Assembly: GCA_947177495.1 (NCBI GenBank)
Contig: CAMWUS010000053.1
Span: forward strand, 1 to 8,194
Length of the DNA stretch: 8,194 nt
Source of the DNA: an uncultured Clostridia bacterium
GTDB lineage: Bacteria > Bacillota > Clostridia > Christensenellales > Borkfalkiaceae
Direction of reading: 5' to 3'
The notes under the pieces were generated by a model. That model was not told the origin of the DNA. It saw nothing but the letters and a program-made list of their open reading frames with translations, and did no database searches. Position 1 is the stretch's first letter. Each line of letters starts with the position of its first letter. Positions 1 to 5,917 of the stretch are shown here, one piece after another. Both the position numbers and the translations under genes were made by a program.

Positions 1-1126
1 GTTGATGCACCAATCCCGAATCGCCGCCGCCGTGCCCGTAACCACCCTCTATGAGCGGTTTTATCGCAATGCGCTGTACCTCGCCGCCGAAGGGTTTTAC
101 GGTAATTTCGTCCTCTTCCTCGTTGAGCACCAACTCGCCGAGCGTGCCGAAGAACTTATAAATGCGCCCGCCCTTTGCGGTAAACGCCGTCATAAGCAGC
201 TCCGCTTTCACGCCGTTTTCGAAAGTCATTTGCGTAAGCTGATGATCGACCGCATCGTTATCGCAAGCAAACGCGCACCTGCCGTAAGGTCCTTCTTTGA
301 GTGCTTTGTAGAGCGCCTCTTCGGTAATGGGGTAAGCCGTGGTAATTTGGTTATGCGGCCAAACGGTGGGCAAGCACCCCTCCTCGTACCACTTGTCTAC
401 GTAAATACGCTTTGCGCTGTACGGGCAGGTCTCGATGAGACGGCATTCCGTGCAACGCTTTGCGGCGCCCTTGGGTGCATTTTCGGGAGTGAAGAAGGTA
501 AGCTCCCCCACCGAAGAAATGCTCTTGCACCGCGACTTTGCGTAATACTGTAACAAATCGAGGTCGTGACAGCATTTGGCGAGAATCATGGGAGCGGTAT
601 CCTCCGTTCTCCGCCAATTCCCGCGCACGTAGCTGTGCGCCTGATGCCAATACATAACCTGTTCGAGCGCCTGAATGCTGACAAGCCTGCCGATAACGCC
701 GCTGTTCAAAAGCTCCGCGGTCTTTACAAAACCGGGTGCGTAACGGAGCACGTGGCATACAAGCACCTTGCCGCCGTATTTGCGTTGAGCCGAGAGCAGC
801 TGTTCGCACTCTTCGCGACTCGAAGAAATGGGCTTTTCCAACAACAAATCGTACCCGAGCGAAAGCGCTTTCACGCCTTGCCGTACGTGGTCGGCGTCCA
901 TCGTGGCAATTACAAGAAGATCCGCCCGCTTTTCACGGAAGAATTCTTCCTCGCCCGAAAAACGCGCACTTACCCCAAACCGCTCGCCGTATTTTTTCAG
1001 CTTTTCGGGATTTGTCTCGCAGAGCGCCACAATGCGGAACTGCTCGGGAAGCGCATGAAGAAGCGTTCCGTAAGATTCCGCGCCGCGGTTGCCGCAGCCG
1101 AGAATTGCAACGGTAAATAACTTCAT
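1..1126 (-). CDS. Gfo/Idh/MocA family NAD(P)-dependent oxidoreductase, C-terminus cut by the window edge
   Basis: Reading from ATG at 1126 leftwards, 375 codons stay open to the window edge, so the C-terminus is missing. The N-terminal Rossmann fold shows the dinucleotide motif ILGCGNRG (residues 8-15) and the family motif EKP (97-99), whose Lys is the usual catalytic/cofactor-contacting residue. KCCHDLD (184-190) carries the His-Asp pair typical of the substrate-binding half. A cysteine-rich insertion follows: C225, C228 and C234 (CTEC...CPYSA), then YGRC..ACDNDAVDHQ (281-296). GHGGGD near the cut end is typical of the last part of such proteins. The family oxidises or reduces sugars and derivatives; the substrate cannot be read from sequence. 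The start lies 10 bases after the nanE stop with no clear ribosome site, so translational coupling is likely; an in-frame GTG at 1135 is an alternative start. Family call is firm, substrate unknown. Confidence 0.93.
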   Translation of the reverse strand, partial: MKLFTVAILGCGNRGAESYGTLLHALPEQFRIVALCETNPEKLKKYGERFGVSARFSGEEEFFREKRADLLVIATMDADHVRQGVKALSLGYDLLLEKPISSSREECEQLLSAQRKYGGKVLVCHVLRYAPGFVKTAELLNSGVIGRLVSIQALEQVMYWHQAHSYVRGNWRRTEDTAPMILAKCCHDLDLLQYYAKSRCKSISSVGELTFFTPENAPKGAAKRCTECRLIETCPYSAKRIYVDKWYEEGCLPTVWPHNQITTAYPITEEALYKALKEGPYGRCAFACDNDAVDHQLTQMTFENGVKAELLMTAFTAKGGRIYKFFGTLGELVLNEEEDEITVKPFGGEVQRIAIKPLIEGGYGHGGGDSGLVHQ

Positions 1127-1136
1127 ATCGTTCACA

Positions 1137-1898
1137 CTATTTTTTGTCGTAATATGCAACAAAACGAGTGGCGTCTTCACGGCTGACGGGCACACCGCCC
1201 CCGCCGTTGAACACGTGGGACTGCTTGAACACACCGATATAATCGCGCGTGATGTTTTGCGGGCGGGTGATTGCGCCGCCGATGATCACGTGGTCGATGC
1301 CTACGTCGAGCACGGCGCGGAGTTCGTCGAAGGTATGAATTCCGCCTTCCGCAATAACGGTGGCTTTGGTGATATCGTTACAAAGGCGTTCGCAGAACGC
1401 GATATCGGGAATGGCGATCCCTTTCGTCTCTTCGGTATAGCTGCGCATGGTCGTGGAGATATAATCGAACCCGAGCCGCTCCGCCTCCATCGCCTCTTCG
1501 TAGGTGGCAATGTCCGCCATCAACAATTTGTCGGTATGCTCGCGCAAATAGTGCACGAGCCCTTCGAGCGTAACCCCGTTGGGACGAGGTCTATTCGTCG
1601 CGTCTACCGCGATGACCGAACATTTGGACTTAATGAGCGCCTTCGCCTCTTTGAAAGTAGGCGTAATGTATACAGGCGAATCGGCATACACCTGCTTGAT
1701 GAGCCCGATTATCGGGAGCTCTCCTTTTGTTGCGCGGTAAATTGCGTTGATGTCGTGCACGGTGTTCGCGCGAATGCCGACTGCGCCGCCCTGTTTGGCG
1801 GCGACCGCCATTTTGGGAATAGTATCTCCGCCGTATAACGGTTCATCTTTTAATGCCTGACACGATACGACCAATCCTCTCGGTATCATTCCGTTCAT
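1137..1898 (-). CDS. nanE: N-acetylmannosamine-6-phosphate 2-epimerase (NanE)
   Basis: This 253-residue protein matches the usual length and pattern of NanE, a cytoplasmic TIM-barrel enzyme that converts ManNAc-6-phosphate to GlcNAc-6-phosphate in sialic acid and ManNAc catabolism. Visible signatures are GLVVSCQALKDEPLYG at the N-terminus, VGIRANT with R43, GLIKQVYADSPVYITPT with K68, MADI with D129, VIAEGGIHT with E184 and GGAITRP with R212. These line up with the Arg, catalytic Lys, Asp, Glu and phosphate-side Arg described for clostridial NanE. The ATG at 1898 is favoured because a purine-rich AAAGGGG sits about 6 bases upstream; ATG at 1889 (M4) is a weaker alternative. It is followed after 10 bases by the oxidoreductase gene and preceded by a hairpin. 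No NanA, NanK or NagA is in view, so sialic acid use cannot be claimed; ManNAc released by the neighbouring hydrolases is as plausible a source. Confidence 0.95.
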   Translation of the reverse strand: MNGMIPRGLVVSCQALKDEPLYGGDTIPKMAVAAKQGGAVGIRANTVHDINAIYRATKGELPIIGLIKQVYADSPVYITPTFKEAKALIKSKCSVIAVDATNRPRPNGVTLEGLVHYLREHTDKLLMADIATYEEAMEAERLGFDYISTTMRSYTEETKGIAIPDIAFCERLCNDITKATVIAEGGIHTFDELRAVLDVGIDHVIIGGAITRPQNITRDYIGVFKQSHVFNGGGGVPVSREDATRFVAYYDKK

Positions 1899-1996
1899 GG
1901 GTGTCCCCTTTCCTTAATATCGTCTTACCTATCTAAAATTGCTTATCCACCGAGGTGCCGCCCTCCCGCTCGGGAGAGCGTGCCTCGGAATACTGT
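1899..1996 (-). other. Intergenic gap between the lipoprotein hydrolase and nanE
   Basis: This is the longest non-coding stretch inside the cluster. It holds the hairpin at 1950-1988 and the ribosome site of nanE. I looked for sigma-A type -35/-10 boxes on the minus strand in the AT-rich part (about 1910-1948) and found no convincing pair, so whether nanE has its own promoter is open. Confidence 0.6.
1950..1988 (-). terminator. GC-rich intercistronic hairpin, possible terminator or attenuator
   Basis: An outer 6-bp stem (CCGAGG at 1950-1955 with CCTCGG at 1983-1988) encloses a small asymmetric internal loop and a 9-bp inner stem (1959-1967 with 1972-1980, one G-T pair) closed by a four-base loop. 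It starts 8 bases after the stop codon of the lipoprotein hydrolase gene. On the minus strand the following bases contain only a short TTTT run about 16 bases later, not the immediate T-tract of a classic Rho-independent terminator. It may therefore be a leaky terminator or a stabilising mRNA 3' structure that lowers nanE expression relative to the upstream genes. Confidence 0.6.
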
Positions 1997-4057
1997 TTAG
2001 TTTTCTTCTTTGCTGAGCTTTTCGTTTACGCGCTTGAACCCGTCGCGGAATGCCGCTACCGTGTCGGCAAGGTCGGCATAGTCGTCGCTGTCGGAGTCGA
2101 AGAAGCGCAGACGGTTGGTAATCCTTTGGGAAGGTCCCGAACCGATATAGTCGTTACAGTTAAACCAAATCGCGCCCTTAATGGACTTCGCCCAAGGCTG
2201 CATGTTTTCCGCCGCGAACGCGTCGAACATCTCTTTTACCCACTTCGCCTGCGTAGCTGCGTTGCGCCCGAGCTCGCCGGTGGCATTGCCGCCCGAACCG
2301 CACGCGAACTCGGAAAGGATCATTACCCATTCGGAAAACGCCGCTTGATTCTTTTGGAAGAGACTGCTGTAGCATTCGGCAAAGCTCTTAATGCCCCTCG
2401 CGCCCTTCGCGTAGTTGTTCATTTCGTAGTTGGTTCCGCCGAGGAGCTGTACGTAATCGGGGCCGGGGAAGAAGCACAAATCTTCACCCCAAGAGCCGTG
2501 AGGACAGGAATTCGCAATGGGGTTCCAAATCCAAATGCAGTTGTCTACGCCCTCTTCCTCGAAAATCTTGTAAAGGCGGATCCACGTCATGTTGAATACG
2601 TCGGGATCGAGCAAGGTCATCATACCGCAGTAACTCGTCCAGTCGGTGTTCATCTCGTTATTGAGACGGAAGAGTACGGGACCGCCGTATGCCTTAATGT
2701 CGCGGGCAAGCTTGTGGAAATAATCGTCGTACTTGCCGCGCAGAATATCGAACATGGGCGTAATTTCGTCCGCTACGATATTGTTATTGGTGGTGAACTG
2801 ATAGGTGAACTGCAACACGGGCTTGCCGTTTGTGCCGTCGCCGCCCGCAAGCTCTCTTGCCATATCCAACGGGAAATGGTGATATTGGAAGCCGGAAGAT
2901 TGCGGGTCGCCGCCCCAACCGATATGCGTATAGGTGGGATAAATATCGTAAGTGTAATCCCAAGCTTCCTCGATGGCGTTTTTCATGCGCGTACTGCTCT
3001 TCAAGCCGCTATCGTACCCGACCTGACCGGGATGCAACGAAGTTTCGATACCGGGCATCGAGTAACTGAATACGCCCCAATGCACCTTTTCGGAAGTGAT
3101 GAGCTTGTTGTAGTAGTTAGTGGTAGCCTCGTTCCAATTGGGATCGGCTTTGGGAGTTCCCGCCGTGTAAAGAGCGCGTCTCACGCCTTTGGGGGCGATT
3201 TTGCTGTAACTCTTGATCATGCCGTCCATGATGCTCGCATGATCGGTCTTCGATTTCAGAATGAAGAGACTGAATGCGGAAGCGTCGGTTTCCTGACGGA
3301 CAATACCGATGTTATAGTAAGGATATTCCACCGTACTTCCGCCGTCGTCGTTGATTTTAATGTCGTAACGGTATACGTCGTAGCCGGGCTTAAACTGCAA
3401 ATCACCGTAAGCGTGCGCCGCGTCGAAAGCGTACTTCGTCGTTTCGTTGATACGCTCCAAACCGTTCTTGGCAAGATATGTATCGTTGTTGATATGATTG
3501 ATAAGCCATTCGCTGCAATAGATGTACCAAGGGTTGGACTGCGAAGTATAGGGATTCTGCGTATTGATGCTCGTGGTAAGCACGGAATCGCCGAACGTAT
3601 ACTGCGTGCGGTACTGTGCAATGGAATAATCCACCTCGAAATCTGTTGTGGGCAGCGTAAACGCGTAGCCCAAGGTCGCCTGCACGATACGCGTTTTGCT
3701 CTCGCCGAACAGTTCCAACTTAATGTCGTGGCGGGAGTTTACTTTGGTATACGCCGTTTTGTATTCGCCGTTGATGTTAAATCTGCCGCCCTTGATATCC
3801 GCTTCGGAGTTGAACCCGTTCTCGGAGTCTTTGAGCTCGCCCTTTTTATAGATGCCCGTAAAGCAATAGTCGAGGGAATCGCGGTCGGTCTGAATGCTGT
3901 CGTCCGCCGTATCGCCGATATCAGGTTTTTCTTCGGGCGGAATTATGGTGGGGTTGTCGTCGTCTTTGGGCGGTTTATCCGTCGTTTCACCGCAACCCGC
4001 AAGCACGCAGGAGAACACCATGGTGGCGCCGAGTAATAATGCTGCGATTTTTTTCAT
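1997..4057 (-). CDS. Lipoprotein glycoside hydrolase, GH26-like
   Basis: This 686-residue protein starts with a lipoprotein signal: Lys-Lys, a hydrophobic stretch and the lipobox LAGC with C22 as the lipidation site, followed by a Pro/Asp-rich linker (about 25-55). Residues about 60-300 form a domain I cannot assign, probably beta-rich. Residues about 320-670 look like a GH26-type TIM barrel: FRLNNEMNTDW with E468 as likely acid/base, IWIWNP (508-513), FPGPDYVQLLGG (530-541, compare YPGDDYVDWVG in GH26) and MILSEFACG with E583 as likely nucleophile. Family members are mostly retaining beta-mannanases, but the residue before the acid/base is Asn here, where GH26 normally has His, so the substrate may differ. 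ATG at 4057 has TAAGG about 8 bases upstream. It is a tandem paralogue of the next gene upstream and should sit on the outer face of the membrane. Confidence 0.82.
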   Translation of the reverse strand: MKKIAALLLGATMVFSCVLAGCGETTDKPPKDDDNPTIIPPEEKPDIGDTADDSIQTDRDSLDYCFTGIYKKGELKDSENGFNSEADIKGGRFNINGEYKTAYTKVNSRHDIKLELFGESKTRIVQATLGYAFTLPTTDFEVDYSIAQYRTQYTFGDSVLTTSINTQNPYTSQSNPWYIYCSEWLINHINNDTYLAKNGLERINETTKYAFDAAHAYGDLQFKPGYDVYRYDIKINDDGGSTVEYPYYNIGIVRQETDASAFSLFILKSKTDHASIMDGMIKSYSKIAPKGVRRALYTAGTPKADPNWNEATTNYYNKLITSEKVHWGVFSYSMPGIETSLHPGQVGYDSGLKSSTRMKNAIEEAWDYTYDIYPTYTHIGWGGDPQSSGFQYHHFPLDMARELAGGDGTNGKPVLQFTYQFTTNNNIVADEITPMFDILRGKYDDYFHKLARDIKAYGGPVLFRLNNEMNTDWTSYCGMMTLLDPDVFNMTWIRLYKIFEEEGVDNCIWIWNPIANSCPHGSWGEDLCFFPGPDYVQLLGGTNYEMNNYAKGARGIKSFAECYSSLFQKNQAAFSEWVMILSEFACGSGGNATGELGRNAATQAKWVKEMFDAFAAENMQPWAKSIKGAIWFNCNDYIGSGPSQRITNRLRFFDSDSDDYADLADTVAAFRDGFKRVNEKLSKEEN

Positions 4058-4065
4058 AGATTTTT

Positions 4066-4070
4066 CCTTA
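4066..4070 (-). promoter_or_regulatory. Ribosome binding site of the lipoprotein hydrolase
   Basis: TAAGG lies 8 bases before the ATG at 4057, with a second AAGG at 4071-4074. It fixes the start immediately before the Lys-Lys signal peptide. The whole 48-base gap upstream (4058-4105) is otherwise AT-rich with a small 4-bp GC stem, and shows no clear promoter. Confidence 0.6.
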
Positions 4071-4105
4071 CCTTATTTTTATTTTTCGCCGCGCACGGCA
4101 ACTTT

Positions 4106-5890
4106 TCATTTTGCGTTTGCGAAGCCCTTGCGGAACTCTTCCACCGTGGCTTCGTTGCCCTTTCCGTCGGGATCGATGAACCGCAAGCGGTTGCCTACCA
4201 AGCCGTCGAAAATATCGTCGCAGTTGAACCACACCGCGCCCTTTATCTGCTTCACCCAATCTTCCTGCGGACGGGCGTTGAGACACTTGAACATCTCTTT
4301 AACCCAATTCGCCTGTACGGGAATGTTGCGCCCGAGCTCTCCGCTTGCGCTACCGCCCGCGCCGCACGCGAATTCGGAAATGATCATGCACCAATCGCTG
4401 AAATTGCGGCTGTTTTTGCGGTACAGCTTTTCGTAATGGGGGCGGAAGCCGACAACCTCTTTGGCGGCGGTTTCCGCGGGATAGTTGTTCATTTCGTAGC
4501 TCGTGCCGCCCAAGAGCTGAACGTAGTCCACGCCGGGGAAGTAACAGAGATCCTCTCCCCAAGAGCAGTACGGGCAAGTGGTTGCAATGGGATTCCAAAT
4601 CCAAATGCAGTTGTCTACGCCCTCGTCCTCGAAAATGTTATACAGCCGTATCCACGTTTCGTTGAAAATGTCGGGGTCGAGCAAGGTCATCATGCCGCAG
4701 TAACTCGTCCAGTCGGTGTTCATCTCGTTGTTGAGACGGAACAGCACGGGGTGGCGGTACGCCTTGATATCGCGCGCGAGCTTACGGAAATGTTCGTCGT
4801 AATTGCCGCGCAGAATATCGAACATGGGCGTTTGATCTTCGAACACGAGGTTGTTATTCAGCGTGAACTGATAAGTGAATTGCAAAACGGGTTTGCCGTT
4901 CTTTCCGTCGCCGCTAGCGAGCGCCGCCGCCATTTTACTCGGGAAGTGATGCCCGTCGTAATGCTCGGGGTCGGTTCCCTTTCCGATATGGGTATAGGTG
5001 GGATAGATGTCGAACTTCTTTCCCCAGCCCTTTTCGATCGCCGTCTGAATTTTTACGCTGTTTTCGTAGAACTTCTTATAATTCTCGCTTGTGCCGTCGA
5101 TGTCCTCGATAAGTCCCGGCATGGAATAGCTGAATACACCCCAAGCGACGGTTTCGCGGGCATAGAGCGCCTTGAAATAATCTTTGGTCTCTTGGTTCCA
5201 ATTCGGGTTGCCCGCGGGCTTGCCTGCGTGGAAGTAGCTGCGCGCCTCCCCTTTGGGTTCGAAGCGGGTGAAACTCTCCACAATCTCGTCCATAACACCG
5301 CAGTTTTCCGTTTGCGATTTCATTACGAAGAGCGCGAAATTCTTCAAATCGTGCGTTTCTCTGATGACCGCGATTTCGTAGTACGGGAACGCAAAGTCTT
5401 CCACAAAGAAAGTATAGCGGTAAACGTCGTACCCTTCCTTAATATCCAAATCGCCGTAGGGCTCTTCGCGCGTGAGCAAATGCTTGGGAGCGCGCAGGCG
5501 TTTTATCCTGCAATTCTTCATGAACGCTTCGCTGTTCAAATGGCGCATCAGCCATTCGTCGCCGTAGATGAACCACGGGTCGTCCCGATCCAAATAGGGA
5601 TTGCCCGATTCCGCGCTTACCGTTAAAATGCAGTCGCGGAACGCGATTTTGGTGTGATACTTGGCGATTGTGTAATCGACGACGCATTCGTCCGTGGGGA
5701 GCGCGTAAAAATAACCTGCGGGAACGTCCGCCATAATCATGCCCGAACGGGTGTAAATCTCCGCCTTTACGTCTACGCTCTTATCGGTAATTTCGCCGTA
5801 AGCGCCGTCTACGAAACACTTTACCTTCACCGCGTCCTTTACGGGACATTTCTCGCCGATGAGTGCGCTCGCCCTTTGCGACTCTTTCAT
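4106..5890 (-). CDS. Cytoplasmic GH26-like glycoside hydrolase, paralogue of the lipoprotein
   Basis: This 594-residue protein aligns with the downstream lipoprotein along nearly its whole length but lacks the signal peptide and linker. An in-frame TGA 30 bases upstream of the ATG rules out an N-terminal extension, and GAGGAG 7 bases before the ATG supports the start, so the product is predicted to stay in the cytoplasm. The unassigned N-terminal domain spans about 20-235. The catalytic half keeps FRLNNEMNTDW with E389 as likely acid/base, IWIWNP (429-434), FPGVDYVQLLGG (451-462) and MIISEFACG with E506 as likely nucleophile. Between residues 385 and 470 about 87% of positions match the paralogue by my count, much more than in the N-terminal half. 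A reasonable role is hydrolysis of imported oligosaccharides made by the outside enzyme. It ends 48 bases before the lipoprotein gene. Family call rests on motifs; substrate is unknown. Confidence 0.82.
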   Translation of the reverse strand: MKESQRASALIGEKCPVKDAVKVKCFVDGAYGEITDKSVDVKAEIYTRSGMIMADVPAGYFYALPTDECVVDYTIAKYHTKIAFRDCILTVSAESGNPYLDRDDPWFIYGDEWLMRHLNSEAFMKNCRIKRLRAPKHLLTREEPYGDLDIKEGYDVYRYTFFVEDFAFPYYEIAVIRETHDLKNFALFVMKSQTENCGVMDEIVESFTRFEPKGEARSYFHAGKPAGNPNWNQETKDYFKALYARETVAWGVFSYSMPGLIEDIDGTSENYKKFYENSVKIQTAIEKGWGKKFDIYPTYTHIGKGTDPEHYDGHHFPSKMAAALASGDGKNGKPVLQFTYQFTLNNNLVFEDQTPMFDILRGNYDEHFRKLARDIKAYRHPVLFRLNNEMNTDWTSYCGMMTLLDPDIFNETWIRLYNIFEDEGVDNCIWIWNPIATTCPYCSWGEDLCYFPGVDYVQLLGGTSYEMNNYPAETAAKEVVGFRPHYEKLYRKNSRNFSDWCMIISEFACGAGGSASGELGRNIPVQANWVKEMFKCLNARPQEDWVKQIKGAVWFNCDDIFDGLVGNRLRFIDPDGKGNEATVEEFRKGFANAK

Positions 5891-5897
5891 GATAAAA

Positions 5898-5903
5898 CTC
5901 CTC
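5898..5903 (-). promoter_or_regulatory. Ribosome binding site of the cytoplasmic hydrolase
   Basis: GAGGAG is followed by seven bases (TTTTATC) and then the ATG at 5890. This site matters because the upstream GDPD gene is in the same reading frame and separated only by one TGA. The presence of a good ribosome site argues for an independent protein rather than a readthrough fusion. Confidence 0.75.
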
Positions 5904-5917
5904 GTCGCGTTTCGCCG

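Noticed and set aside
2..1120. Plus-strand open frames over the left end
   Set aside because: The minus strand gives an unbroken Gfo/Idh/MocA protein over the same bases, with the dinucleotide motif and EKP.
1089..1838. Plus-strand open frame of 249 codons opposite nanE
   Set aside because: nanE on the minus strand has all active-site residues; the plus frame is a shadow.
1955..4036. Open frame of 693 codons on the plus strand, antisense to the lipoprotein hydrolase
   Set aside because: The minus strand encodes a lipoprotein signal, catalytic motifs and a paralogue. The plus frame has no recognisable domain and is open only because the sense codons rarely read as stops on the other strand.
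4085..4101. Small hairpin between the two hydrolase genes as a terminator
   Set aside because: The stem is only four GC pairs plus a bulge, and the minus strand continues with A-rich rather than T-rich sequence.
4436..5626. Open frame of 396 codons on the plus strand that resembles the antisense frame of the neighbour
   Set aside because: The similarity between the two plus-strand frames is a by-product of sense-strand paralogy; no ribosome site or family signature supports it.
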